Positions 26,824-35,965 of a stretch of 64,000 nt of DNA are shown in pieces. Origin of the DNA: Thiodiazotropha sp040506195 (GTDB lineage: Bacteria; Pseudomonadota; Gammaproteobacteria; Chromatiales; Chromatiaceae); NCBI GenBank assembly GCA_040506195.1, contig JBEVXH010000010.1, positions 59,371 to 123,370 of the forward strand, written 5' to 3'. Position 1 is the stretch's first letter. Each line of letters opens with the position of its first letter. Position numbers and translations under genes: made by a program. The notes below the pieces were generated by a model, which was given only the letters and a program-made list of their open reading frames with translations, did no database searches and was not told the origin of the DNA.

Positions 26824-27318
26824 ACAGTTGCCGGGTAGCTGGCTGTGACCGCCGCAAACCGGCTTTCAAAGTTTTCCCGGGTGTCCTCCGGCCAGGCTAT
26901 CTGACCATTTAGCGCTTTCTCGCGCGTTCATTGATCTCGATCATGTGAGCAGGGTAGACGACATTGCTCGATATCATGTCTGTTTCATACACGCGGAGAT
27001 TTAGTACTTACAGTGGGTTGAACGGGTAGCTCAATGAGCCGTTCGATGAGGGGGTGGGCAAGGTGGCCGGGTTCTCGATGCACGCGACCGTGACGGCCTG
27101 TAATCGATGGGGTCAGACTCGATTGATCGTATGTTGTATGACCGGTTTGGGTCGATAGCTGCCGATTCAATCCTCCGCAAATCTGTATATGGCAATGACA
27201 GCTATGTCGCAAATGCTGCCGGTAAGAACCTCAGTGTTGAATATTAACTCAGGGTCGAGCAGCCCCCGATTTTTCTTGATATTCTGTTCTGAAAGTCAAT
27301 TTTTTGTATGGATATCCC
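26824..27318. other. Non-coding stretch between the TIR gene and the TraC gene
   Basis: The two genes converge here. No coding frame is convincing. A GGGGTCAGACTCGATTGAT tract near 27110 resembles the tails of REP-type sequences left by Y1-transposases, but no such gene is present. Confidence 0.4.
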
Positions 27319-30093
27319 CTACGCGAGTCGATTTGCTGCAATCCGCTCAGCGATGACATGCACCGCCTCAAGCTCACTGCAGTTACGCTCCCGCATAATC
27401 GCGCCACGCTCGGCCTTTTCGTGTTTCTCGGTCATGGCAAGCGCAAGTGATAGCGGCGGCGGGACATTACGAAATAGCGCTTCCATGTTGTCGGAGAGCA
27501 CTACACCTTCGACATACTTGCCCGGCTCCTTGCGAGCCGACAGCAACAGGCTGCGCTGCGCATCGGTTAAATCCTTGAAACGGGCGATCTGTTCAACCTC
27601 CTCCTTGGGCATTACCAGGCACAGCCACCACTCCATCATGTTGAGCATCTTGCGACTGGCATCGGGGAAGTCTTCCAGATTCTGGGTGGCAATCCAGAAC
27701 CAGGCGCCGAGCTTGCGCCACATCTTGGTGATCTTGACCACATAGCGGGCTAGCAACGGGTTGGTGGTAATGATGTGCCCTTCATCGGTCACCACCAGTG
27801 TTGGTCTTGCGTCGTGCTGGTGGCGTTCTACCAGATCGTTGATATGGCTCATCATAGAGATGTAAGCGACGGTGAGCTGATCTTCGTAGCCTTCCCGGGC
27901 CAGTATTCCCATCTCCAGAATCGTGATGTCCGCCTCGGGCCAGGGTGTGCCCGGTCGGTTGAAAAAGTGTCCGGCGAGGCCTGAACAGAACAGCGCCATG
28001 CCGTCGCCCATCTCGATGGCCCGGTTGCGCCGGTGGTCCGGCAGGCTTTCATCGTGACCGATACTCTGGAGTGCTGCGACAACATCCTGGGTGAGCACCT
28101 GATCGCGGCCGGTCTCCTTGACGGTTTTAGCCGCCAGAAAAATCGCATTACGGATCAACAGCCGGTCGGCCCGGGTCATGCGCGCATCCTCGCGTTCGTC
28201 ACCCCCGGTTATCATGATACGGGCAGCGATCTCCATTTCGCCGAGCACGTCGCGGCCGGTACCCTCCTCATCCATCTCGTCGTCATCTTCCAGCGCGTCC
28301 AGATCATCGCGCAATTGCTGTTGACGTTCTTTCTGTAGTACCCGCAAGGCATCGGCAAACGGCGGCAGACTGACGTCGGTATTCGGGTTCAGGGTGACCT
28401 GGTTGACGGCCAGACCATGGGCCTGAAACTGCTGACCCAGCAATGAGAAGGAACCGCCGGCCTCGATGATAAAGATGCGCGGTCGGTACATGGCGGCCAT
28501 CTGTTGCAGCAGATAGACCAACATGGCCGACTTGCCGGCGCCGGTGGGACCGAGGATCAGCATGTGTGCGTTCTTCTTGCGGTCAGCCCGATGCAGAGGA
28601 TCGAACACAAGGGGTTCGGCTCCCCGGTTGAAGAACACCAGGCCCGGGTGGCCGGTACCTTTGGACCGGCCGTACAGGGGTAGCAGATTCGCCGTGTGAC
28701 TGGAGAACACCAGTCGTGAACGGCGACTGGATTTCTCCAACGCAGCATCGTAGGCCATGGGCAGATTGCGGATATAGCTGTCGAGTGCCAGCAGATCGGC
28801 TTCATGCAGAATCGGTTGTAGCCCGTTAGGCAACAACAACGCGTTCAACTGATTGACATTGGCGCGCAGGGTCTTCATATCATTACCGCGCACATAGAAC
28901 GCGATGCCCAGCGGATAGAGCTTGTTACCGCGCGCCATCTCCCGCTCCACGGCCTCAGCATCTTCCTTGGTGAGCTCGGCCTCCGCGGAATCTCCCACTG
29001 CGGCCCGTTTGACCTGGGCGATGTGGTTACGCGTGAAGTCCTGAGGCTTGGCCGTCAGGGTCAGCACCATCACGGTGTATTCGGGGAATCGGTCAAACAG
29101 TGAGAAGACATGATCACCGGCCTGGCGCTCTGCGGTCATGTGACCGACCTCGGGCGCCCGACGCAGTCCCTGGATGGTCACCAACGTATGAGGTAGGTCA
29201 TCGAACCACCAAGTCGCCGAGGCATTGTCCGAGCGAGGCATCGTCAGCGTCAGGCGCTCGGCAAGATCATGCCCGAACGGCAGGTCTTCATCCCCCGGAT
29301 AGGGGGCAATCTCCAGCAACTTATCGGGATCACCACCCGTAATTTCAGGCCTTGGGTTGAACCATTTCAGCAACCATTCGTAGAGGTCCCGACCCGTACC
29401 ACGGCGTACCCGAATTCCGGCCGAGGCCAGTGAGGCTACCCACTTGGTGGCCACATCGTTCAGGGATTCCTCGATTTCCACAGCGGAGGGTACCCGGCCA
29501 TTGGGTTTCAGACGACGGTACAATGTGGCCCGCACACGCCGGACCTGGCCTCGCCACTGGGTACCGGTCACCGCCGTGTCTTCAAAGAGACCGCCGGGAC
29601 GGGTGATCCGAGCGAGATGCTCCGACAATGTTTGCTGGAAGTGGTGGGTATAGTCTGACTCCCGCGCGCCGGGTTGGGCATAGTCCGCGATATCCTTCTC
29701 GAACCCCTGAAGACTCGGATCGTCCTGGACGTACACCTGCAAGATCCACGGGGCGTCGTCTTCTTCAGGAATGGCATCGGTCAGCGCGGTCTGGATCGCA
29801 TCGCGCAACTGGGTCATGAACGCAGGTGTACGCGCCTCGGTACCGGCTGGGATCAGTTCGAACATGGCGCCGACACTGATCCCGTCTTCCAGCAGAAAGG
29901 TGCGACTTGCCGGGTTGTATTCCATCCATGGCAAGAAGTCGGTAAATGACGGCGGGCGTTCATACAACTGCTTGACCTGGTTCGTGGTGACAGGCAAGTC
30001 TTCGGCTTTGGCATCCTGCGTCGCTCTACCTCCTGCATCCCTGCAGTCGTCGCTTTTCCCTTCCCGCTTTGAGAGCGTAGTGCCTGATTTCAT
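27319..30093 (-). CDS. traC: TraC/VirB4-type conjugative transfer ATPase, PFL_4706 (TIGR03744) family
   Basis: A 924-residue ATPase. Walker A, LGPTGAGKSAMLVYL, lies near residue 515, and the Walker B region near 760 reads RPTLVVTDEGHIIT, followed by an arginine-rich motif. The N-terminal half is the VirB4-like domain that contacts the inner-membrane complex. The enzyme powers pilus assembly and DNA export. The ATG at 30093 is used; a GTG at 30102 overlapping the upstream stop is an alternative. It is full length. Downstream, where the TIGR03757 gene normally follows, the operon is interrupted by 8 kb of cargo. Confidence 0.93.
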   Translation of the reverse strand: MKSGTTLSKREGKSDDCRDAGGRATQDAKAEDLPVTTNQVKQLYERPPSFTDFLPWMEYNPASRTFLLEDGISVGAMFELIPAGTEARTPAFMTQLRDAIQTALTDAIPEEDDAPWILQVYVQDDPSLQGFEKDIADYAQPGARESDYTHHFQQTLSEHLARITRPGGLFEDTAVTGTQWRGQVRRVRATLYRRLKPNGRVPSAVEIEESLNDVATKWVASLASAGIRVRRGTGRDLYEWLLKWFNPRPEITGGDPDKLLEIAPYPGDEDLPFGHDLAERLTLTMPRSDNASATWWFDDLPHTLVTIQGLRRAPEVGHMTAERQAGDHVFSLFDRFPEYTVMVLTLTAKPQDFTRNHIAQVKRAAVGDSAEAELTKEDAEAVEREMARGNKLYPLGIAFYVRGNDMKTLRANVNQLNALLLPNGLQPILHEADLLALDSYIRNLPMAYDAALEKSSRRSRLVFSSHTANLLPLYGRSKGTGHPGLVFFNRGAEPLVFDPLHRADRKKNAHMLILGPTGAGKSAMLVYLLQQMAAMYRPRIFIIEAGGSFSLLGQQFQAHGLAVNQVTLNPNTDVSLPPFADALRVLQKERQQQLRDDLDALEDDDEMDEEGTGRDVLGEMEIAARIMITGGDEREDARMTRADRLLIRNAIFLAAKTVKETGRDQVLTQDVVAALQSIGHDESLPDHRRNRAIEMGDGMALFCSGLAGHFFNRPGTPWPEADITILEMGILAREGYEDQLTVAYISMMSHINDLVERHQHDARPTLVVTDEGHIITTNPLLARYVVKITKMWRKLGAWFWIATQNLEDFPDASRKMLNMMEWWLCLVMPKEEVEQIARFKDLTDAQRSLLLSARKEPGKYVEGVVLSDNMEALFRNVPPPLSLALAMTEKHEKAERGAIMRERNCSELEAVHVIAERIAANRLA

Positions 30094-30098
30094 GAAAC

Positions 30099-30521
30099 TC
30101 ACTGGCGGACACCACCCTGATGGCTACGGACTTCACCGGGTAGCGCATATTCCACCTGTTCATACATCGGGAAAGCCGTCGTATAGCCGGGCACCGGTGC
30201 GCCGGCATCACCGGCCAGGTGCGGAAAGATGTACATCACCAGCGTCGGATTAGGCAGGCGAGGAAACAGCACATCGATCTCGTTAAAAGCATCTCGTGTG
30301 TAGCCATGCAGCGCCGCTTCACCCGCGACGATAGGCCGATCACCCAGCTCACCACGAATGACCTGGGGATTGTCGGCATTCATCTCGTGCACGTGGCCAT
30401 CATAGATCGCCTTCATCGAAGGGCCATCCTGAGGTAATACGGTGTCCTTGGTGCTGGCGCAACCGGCCAGCACTAGGCTAATCAAGCCGAGTACGGCGAT
30501 AGGGGTCGAGGACGGTCTCAT
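30099..30521 (-). CDS. Conjugative transfer region lipoprotein (TIGR03751 family)
   Basis: A 140-residue lipoprotein: the signal peptide ends in a lipobox, LVLAGC, at about 17-22, so the mature protein is anchored by its cysteine to the outer membrane. The mature part contains FPRLPNPTLVMYIFPHLAG, typical of the family. It plays the part of VirB7/TraV in the outer-membrane core. Its 5' end overlaps the preceding gene by 44 bases. Confidence 0.88.
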   Translation of the reverse strand: MRPSSTPIAVLGLISLVLAGCASTKDTVLPQDGPSMKAIYDGHVHEMNADNPQVIRGELGDRPIVAGEAALHGYTRDAFNEIDVLFPRLPNPTLVMYIFPHLAGDAGAPVPGYTTAFPMYEQVEYALPGEVRSHQGGVRQ

Positions 30522-31887
30522 GGGTCAATTTCCTGCCAGTGGTATCGAAATCAATAGGGAGTTCCCGGTCAACATGGATGGCAATGCGAATGCCGGCCGG
30601 GACGAAGACGGCATCGAAACTCTGGGACTGGCGCTCCAACAGCCACTTCGACACTTCCTCACTGCCGCCAGAAATGGTCTTGCCCAACACGAAGCGACCG
30701 GTATCGCCGCTGACGCTACTGGTGACACTGCCCGCATTACTCACCACCGATGTTGTCTCGGCATTGGCCGCAGCTTCCGCCGCAGCCTGGATGGCCATCA
30801 CACCGATCCGTTGGCTAAGAAAGGCCGGCGCGTTGGTCTTGCGTTCGCCGGTGATGCAGGGGATGCCCTGTTCGTCGGAGATCCAGCCTAGCGGCTTCTC
30901 TGCGCCACCTCCCTTATTGCCTCGGTCATCGCCGGAAATAGTTCGGATGGTGCCATCCTCGAAAACGAAGGTGACCGAATCGAGGCGACCGGTCACACAT
31001 GAAAGCGTCCAGTCTCCAACAGCGGTCCCACTCCACACCATGCCTTGAACGCCCGGCACCGTGAGACCATTAGCGGCCAGGTTATCTGCGCCGGTGATGA
31101 CCTTGAACGGCATCGGATCACGGACCTGTCCTTGCACCGGCACCCGGCCGACCAGGGCCGTCATGGCTGTTGAACCGATCAGGGTGGCGTTACGGGGAAC
31201 CGTATAAACGGGTTGGACAGTGCTGAGTTCCTGAGTCAGTGCCTGTTTAATTTTTGGAGTCTTTTCAGTCGCCGATGTCAACGCACTTCCGGTCGACTGA
31301 CCTACCCTCTGCAGCAGACTGTTTCCATTGGCCTCTAACGCAGCATCGTCTACGACATCCAGCGGTTCGACCCAGATCAGGCTGTCAGAAATTGCAGCCC
31401 CCTCTCCGACGCCATCGAGGCCCAAACCCACCGGGATGTCACTGCCACTTTGGTTGGGGTAACGCTGGGAGAGAGACTGAGACAACGCATCTACGCGCGC
31501 CGTCAGGGAAGCAAGCACACCGGCATCGATCCGGTCACGTGACGCCCGGTCTTTTTCATGGGAGAGCAGCTCACGCTTGACCCGGGTTGTGACGTTCTCC
31601 TCGATCTGGTGACGGTTGGCCAGCAGTTCACGATTCTCTTTGCGCAGCTGGTCATTGTCCTTGCGTAAAGCCTGTACTTCCGTGGTCATGGACGCGACGT
31701 TGGCCGTCAGCGTCTTGATGGTATCGGCAGGACTGTCCGCATCCGGCGCAGGCGCCTGGGGTACGCTCTCCATCACGAGTGCATCTTCAGGTTCCTGCGA
31801 ACAGGATTTCAGGGTGACGAATACCAGCATCAGCACAACGGCGCCGGCAAGCAGGGGTAAGAGTCGGTTGGAGGTTGCAATCGCCAT
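30478..31887 (-). CDS. traB: TraB/VirB10-like core protein, PFL_4705 (TIGR03752) family
   Basis: A 469-residue protein. One membrane helix lies at about 10-26 (LLPLLAGAVVLMLVFVTL), followed by a coiled coil at 60-135 (VQALRKDNDQLRKENREL...), a proline-poor linker, and a beta-rich C-terminal domain (from 235) with YTVPRNATLIGSTAMTALVG, the VirB10 signature region. VirB10/TraB spans both membranes and links energy use to the outer channel. The gene starts 8 bases after the TIGR03749 stop. Confidence 0.9.
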   Translation of the reverse strand: MAIATSNRLLPLLAGAVVLMLVFVTLKSCSQEPEDALVMESVPQAPAPDADSPADTIKTLTANVASMTTEVQALRKDNDQLRKENRELLANRHQIEENVTTRVKRELLSHEKDRASRDRIDAGVLASLTARVDALSQSLSQRYPNQSGSDIPVGLGLDGVGEGAAISDSLIWVEPLDVVDDAALEANGNSLLQRVGQSTGSALTSATEKTPKIKQALTQELSTVQPVYTVPRNATLIGSTAMTALVGRVPVQGQVRDPMPFKVITGADNLAANGLTVPGVQGMVWSGTAVGDWTLSCVTGRLDSVTFVFEDGTIRTISGDDRGNKGGGAEKPLGWISDEQGIPCITGERKTNAPAFLSQRIGVMAIQAAAEAAANAETTSVVSNAGSVTSSVSGDTGRFVLGKTISGGSEEVSKWLLERQSQSFDAVFVPAGIRIAIHVDRELPIDFDTTGRKLTHETVLDPYRRTRLD

Positions 31888-31895
31888 GTGAACCC

Positions 31896-32693
31896 CTAGT
31901 GCGAAACGCTGAACGGCCGGGCGGAGATCAAGTAAACAGCCGTGGTATCAGCCTCATCGCCTTTAGGAAGCAGACGGTGGTGCTGAAAGGTTGCCGTCAG
32001 CCAGGTGCCGCGAAGGTTGCGCGGGTCGAGTGTTAGCGCCTGTTCGGTACGGTTGGTAAGCTTGACCGCTGTGATATAGAGACCCTTGGCGCGCCATGCC
32101 ACCAGCGGGACCCCTTCGACGACGCCACCATGGTACAGATCGACAGGATCACGGCTGACCGGCACCCGAACAATTCCGGGTTGGTCTTTGACCAGGCGAG
32201 CCGGGGCATAGAGCTGCTGGGCGGTGAAGCGGGTCAGCTGAATAAAATCAGGCCGCTCCTGTTCCGGCTCACGTCCGGCAGTCGCCTGATCTTTCTCATT
32301 GCCCTGTTCACCCGACACATAGATTTGAATCGGTTGACCTGGCCCGCCTTCTTCCGTAGCCGTGACATCGAACAGGTAGATACGCCCACTATCGAGTTCA
32401 CGCACCATGAGCCGATTGGATCCGAAGGACGTGTGCGCCAACAGGTAGACCATCCCGTTGACACTCTGCGTGCGCAACACGCCCTGAACGGAGGCCGGCA
32501 CACCCATCTTTACTGCGGCGGGAAATTCAATCCGCTGTTCCTGACCAACTGCGAGTTCCAACCGGATCGGTGTTTTCTTCCACTCGATCCGCTCAAGCGT
32601 TTCCGTCTCAGCATGCACGAGCGACTGCATCAAGAGCAGCGTCACACCCAGCCAGGTAGCCATTACGGAATGGTTCGATGTTTTGTTTCGCAT
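31896..32693 (-). CDS. traK: TraK/VirB9-like secreted core protein, PFL_4704 (TIGR03749) family
   Basis: A 265-residue exported protein with a signal peptide (TWLGVTLLLMQSLVHA) and a beta-rich mature part, including IYLFDVTATEEGGPGQPIQIY and a C-terminal VKLTNRTEQALTLDPRNLRG domain. The family matches TraK of the F system and VirB9, part of the outer-membrane core complex. AGGAG lies 7 bases before the ATG. Confidence 0.9.
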   Translation of the reverse strand: MRNKTSNHSVMATWLGVTLLLMQSLVHAETETLERIEWKKTPIRLELAVGQEQRIEFPAAVKMGVPASVQGVLRTQSVNGMVYLLAHTSFGSNRLMVRELDSGRIYLFDVTATEEGGPGQPIQIYVSGEQGNEKDQATAGREPEQERPDFIQLTRFTAQQLYAPARLVKDQPGIVRVPVSRDPVDLYHGGVVEGVPLVAWRAKGLYITAVKLTNRTEQALTLDPRNLRGTWLTATFQHHRLLPKGDEADTTAVYLISARPFSVSH

Positions 32694-32705
32694 GGGTTGC
32701 TCCTG

Positions 32706-33359
32706 CTATTGTTCTTGCCCGGCATCTACACCGAGTTCTGATTCTTCCAGCCGGCGCGGGCCGTCACTCGCAAAACCGTCCAACGCCAGCCCCCAGGGAT
32801 TGGCTTCCGGATCGACTGCGAGACTGACCACCCGCAAGGGATAGCGAATGGCGGTTTTCTTCACCGTCATGCCTTTCACTGACTCGAACAGATCGAGATC
32901 CAGCCAGACCACCCATACGCCAGGCGCGAGCACATCGACGCGACGTTCCTCGTAGCCATGTCCGGCAATCTCATGCACGCCTCGCACCCGGTAGGCCAGC
33001 TCACCCTTGCGGCCTTTCTGTTCCAGATCGGCCATGAGCTCCGTCCGGTATCGCGGCGTCACATACGGAGAGATGCGGAAGATGGCCTTGCCATAGTCCT
33101 TGGCTCCATCGTCGGGCCAGCGATTAAGCTGCTGGAAGATGTAAAAGGCAAAGGCGTACACATTAGCCGCCGGCACTTCGTCGACCGAGAGCGTCGCCCC
33201 GGAGCGCAGATCGGGAGGGACATGCACCGTCAACTGCTTCGGTACCTGGCTCCAGCCAAACCAGAGAACCAGGATCACGACGAACTGGAGGCCGATCACC
33301 ACCCATAGTGAGCGCAGGTGCGCGCGAACGTTATCGATCTCGGTGCGGTAACGTCGCAT
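32706..33359 (-). CDS. traE: TraE/VirB5-8-like membrane protein, PFL_4703 (TIGR03746) family
   Basis: A 217-residue protein with one membrane helix near residues 14-33 (SLWVVIGLQFVVILVLWFGW) and a periplasmic domain similar to TraE/VirB8, which forms part of the inner-membrane assembly. The start MRRYRTEI is preferred because GGGAG lies upstream and it limits overlap with the TIGR03750 gene to 29 bases. A longer frame extending to 33476 is not supported. Confidence 0.88.
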   Translation of the reverse strand: MRRYRTEIDNVRAHLRSLWVVIGLQFVVILVLWFGWSQVPKQLTVHVPPDLRSGATLSVDEVPAANVYAFAFYIFQQLNRWPDDGAKDYGKAIFRISPYVTPRYRTELMADLEQKGRKGELAYRVRGVHEIAGHGYEERRVDVLAPGVWVVWLDLDLFESVKGMTVKKTAIRYPLRVVSLAVDPEANPWGLALDGFASDGPRRLEESELGVDAGQEQ

Positions 33360-33711
33360 ACCGTGTTCTCCCGATATCCCAGGCGCCACTGCGCCGAATG
33401 AACGGCGCGCGGCGCAGTCCATGGTCCGACAACCAGATGGCAATCTGTTGCTGGTAATAGCCATCCGGTCGGCCACGTTTCAGGCGTTGAAACAGCCCCG
33501 CCATAACGATGACTGTTCCCACGACACCGACACCGGCCATGCCGAACCCCATGGTGACCGCGCCCATCAGACCCGCCAGGAGGAGGCTAACGGGTAACCA
33601 GATGAGCGCGGCCACACCCACGATGATGCCCAGTTCGGACGACGAGCAGCCCTTGAAGATTGCCGGCTCCACATTGAGCCGGTCGGCCAGAATGTCGTCT
33701 CGATCAGACAT
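33331..33711 (-). CDS. traL: Conjugative transfer region protein (TIGR03750 family), TraL-like
   Basis: About 126 residues with two adjacent membrane helices (ELGIIVGVAALIWLPVSLLLAGLMG and FGMAGVGVVGTVIVMAGLF), then a basic tail with YYQQQIAIWLSDHG. This matches the small TraL-like protein at this place in type G systems. The start MSDRDDILADRLN matches the usual family start; a GTG at 33744 is an alternative. Confidence 0.85.
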   Translation of the reverse strand: MSDRDDILADRLNVEPAIFKGCSSSELGIIVGVAALIWLPVSLLLAGLMGAVTMGFGMAGVGVVGTVIVMAGLFQRLKRGRPDGYYQQQIAIWLSDHGLRRAPFIRRSGAWDIGRTRYATLPHRDR

Positions 33712-33752
33712 CGTAGAGCGCGCGTGAGGTATGAGACCCGTCACGAAGGAGT

Positions 33753-33840
33753 GAGAGAGCGAGGACAGATTCCTGCAAATTCGAGGAGATTAGCAGGGCT
33801 CTATTTGACGAGAATTTGCGGGAATATGGACCGCTCTCTC
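33753..33840. repeat. Long imperfect hairpin just downstream of the pilin gene
   Basis: Arms of about 30 bases (33753-33781 and 33812-33840) share GAGAGAGCG at the base and GCAAATTC at the tip, with a loop of about 30 bases. It lies in the 166-base gap between the pilin stop codon and the next gene. It could stabilise the pilin message or partly stop transcription. Confidence 0.65.
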
Positions 33841-33877
33841 GCTTCTGCAGTAGGTTATCCATGCCTTACACGCGCTC

Positions 33878-34228
33878 TTAGATAACGCCCGCGGCTTCGG
33901 TGAGCAGATAGCTGGCAAAGATCAGCACGATCGCACCGACGATGCCGAGCACGCCCACTTCGGCCCATTCGGCCTTGCCCTGGCGGGCCTCGTTGAACTT
34001 GGCGAAGCCGAGATAGGCGATCCACAGGAAGCCCAGCACGGCGATCGCCAGACCCAGGACCAGACCACCATCCTTGATGTAACCCGAAATGAGCCCAATC
34101 CAGTCACCGGCTGCTGGCGCGGTGCTGGGCGCCACCGGGGTCGGCAACACCGCCAATACCGACTGGCTTGCCGTAACTGCTAACAACCCAGCTGCGGTTA
34201 CCACCCTTTTTACTGCTTTCTTCATCAT
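33878..34228 (-). CDS. Conjugative pilin-like protein, PFL_4702 (TIGR03745) family
   Basis: A 116-residue protein with a signal peptide (VVTAAGLLAVTASQSVLA) and two membrane helices in the mature part (DGGLVLGLAIAVLGFLWIAYLGF and VGVLGIVGAIVLIFASYLL), the TraA-type pilin layout. It is the probable conjugative pilus subunit. The ATG pair at 34228/34225 has GGAGAG 8 bases upstream, which fixes the start; the longer frame is not used. The long hairpin lies downstream. Confidence 0.88.
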   Translation of the reverse strand: MMKKAVKRVVTAAGLLAVTASQSVLAVLPTPVAPSTAPAAGDWIGLISGYIKDGGLVLGLAIAVLGFLWIAYLGFAKFNEARQGKAEWAEVGVLGIVGAIVLIFASYLLTEAAGVI

Positions 34229-34313
34229 TACTTTCTCTCCGAGGTAACAGGGTTGCCCCCTGTTATGAATACGGGGGAACTCCCCGAACCCCTGCGAAAA
34301 TGGCCAACGGCCG

Positions 34314-34544
34314 CTACCGCAGATAAAAACCCAACACCATGAGCACGATGCTGGCGCGCAACGTCGCCCACACCACATCGAACAAAACGACCTGCCCGTT
34401 CTGCCAGGCACGGAAAGTGCCCAACGTGACCCAAATGACCCAGACGAAGGCAAGCACCAGTACGACCGATGCGATGCCGGTCAGCAGCGTTGCCGGTGTA
34501 AAACCGGAACCCGCTTGAAATGCCGTGTTCTGTGCTGCCGTCAT
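34314..34544 (-). CDS. Small conjugation membrane protein, PFL_4701 (TIGR03758) family
   Basis: A 76-residue protein with two membrane helices (LLTGIASVVLVLAFVWVIWVTLG and ...WATLRASIVLMVLGFYL), matching the short family next to the pilin gene in type G systems. It may be a second pilin-like subunit or an assembly factor. The start overlaps the end of the RAQPRD gene region by spacing only. Confidence 0.85.
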   Translation of the reverse strand: MTAAQNTAFQAGSGFTPATLLTGIASVVLVLAFVWVIWVTLGTFRAWQNGQVVLFDVVWATLRASIVLMVLGFYLR

Positions 34545-34553
34545 GACCTGACA

Positions 34554-34856
34554 TCACCGGCGGTAGTCGCCACGCAACGGCGGGAAAGTCCGGGGCTCCG
34601 ATCGTGGTGCATCGATGTGTTCCTGGATCCCGAGTCGAATCCGGTCAAGATCCTGGCGCAGCCACTCATACTGGAAACGAACACGGGCATCTGGATTGGC
34701 CTGCGAGGCGGCCTCTATGATCAGCGGATCGATGGCCTCAAGTTCGTGAATGATCCGGGCGAGTGCCGCCCGCTCACCGTCTGCGTCAGCAATGGCAAAC
34801 TGAACAGGCAATACAGCCGCCAACAGTCCTGAGACCAGCAGTTGAGTAATTCGCAT
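34554..34856 (-). CDS. ICE RAQPRD-family protein
   Basis: A 100-residue exported protein. The signal peptide (QLLVSGLLAAVLPVQFAIA) is followed by a short helical domain with the pattern ERAALARIIHELEAIDPLI and FQYEWLRQDLDRIRLGI of the RAQPRD family (TIGR01690), found only in conjugative elements of this class. The start MRITQ is chosen because GGGAGG precedes it. It opens the second transfer block after the hipBA/OLD cargo. Confidence 0.88.
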   Translation of the reverse strand: MRITQLLVSGLLAAVLPVQFAIADADGERAALARIIHELEAIDPLIIEAASQANPDARVRFQYEWLRQDLDRIRLGIQEHIDAPRSEPRTFPPLRGDYRR

Positions 34857-34993
34857 GGATGTCCTCCCCGTGTTGCGCATGACGCGCATGGTGGGGGATA
34901 GAGGGAGGACTAGATATGGAAAACTAATTCAGACAAGTGCGGGGTTTTAGCAATGGCGGTTGTGAACTATGGACTCAACTTTACGGTGTTGGT

Positions 34994-35902
34994 CTAACCT
35001 ACGTACTTACGACTCTGCTCATCAGGTCTAAAACCCGCCCCAGCTGAAAACAAAACTCCTAGACAGCTATGTACTTTTTCGTTGCCTGGCTGGCGTTTCT
35101 TACCGAGATACTTCGAGGCCTGATTCTTTTCCCAGGTTTCGTGCGTCGTCGGTAACGGATTTCGGGCTGCTAGTTGCGCCACACGCTCCAGCACCTTGAT
35201 GATAGGGCGGTTCTCAATCCTGCACCGTGAATCCGGCGACATCATATGTTCAATCAGAATCTCGCTTAATTTGATTTTCTGAAGGCCATATTGAGCCTTG
35301 TTCTCATAAAGTTTTTGCAGACTGGAACCCGGGTTAGGATCTTCCTTACAAGCTATTACCTCAGCAGTGGTAAAACTTGCATACCCCTGTGCCAGTTCGT
35401 TCATTGCGGCAGCAATCTCGCTGCACGAAAAGTTATCGAACTCAATTGTGTCTTTCCATATGCGGATATATTCTGTCCGCGTTACATAACGCTGTTTGCT
35501 ATGGATAGACTTGGATTTTAGTGACTCCCGCTTGAGCCTTTCCGCGTAATTCTCATTGTGGAGGATAAGAAACGTGAATGTCTGATGATGATGCAGATAA
35601 TCGACGAGCCTAAGGATTGCCCTAAAACGGTCTTCCTTTTTTGACCCGGTCGCCACGTCAACGCTACCAAGCACAATAATCTCGATCCCATATACGCCGA
35701 GATGTGCGCCGAAATATTTTTCAAAGATCTTTTGCACTGCGACTTCTTCGCTCTGGCCTTCCACAATGAGCGAGAGCTTCGGCTAGGGATTGAGCCCAAA
35801 GCGGTTGACCACAAACTCAAGATAACGGCGTGGATCTTGGCGGACAGGTAGTTCAGGGATATGGGTAATGATCGTCCCGCGTTGACGGGAAGTGTAAGCA
35901 GC
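34994..35902 (-). pseudogene. OLD-family nuclease fragment with in-frame stop codon
   Basis: The frame from 35902 encodes RGTIITHIPELPVRQDP, then YLEFVVNRFGLNP, an amber stop at 35783-35785 where a lysine or similar is expected, and then KLSLIVEGQSEEVAVQKIFEKY, a TOPRIM start, continuing to 34994. This is the C-terminal TOPRIM half of an OLD-type (overcoming lysogenization defect) nuclease. The N-terminal ABC ATPase half is absent and a TAA lies at the fragment's start. It is a decayed defence gene beside the hipBA module. Confidence 0.78.
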
Positions 35903-35965
35903 TTATCGCTAACCGCCACCTCCTTATTCGCATGAGATTTTGTCATCGCCATTCCTTCGCCAACA

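Noticed and set aside
26985..27212. A 75-codon minus-strand frame in the gap after the TIR gene
   Set aside because: No ribosome binding site, no protein-like composition, and it overlaps a repeat-like tract.
33878..34453. Longer 191-codon version of the pilin gene
   Set aside because: The first 75 codons are antisense-like and basic; the ATG at 34228 has a good ribosome binding site and starts a normal signal peptide.
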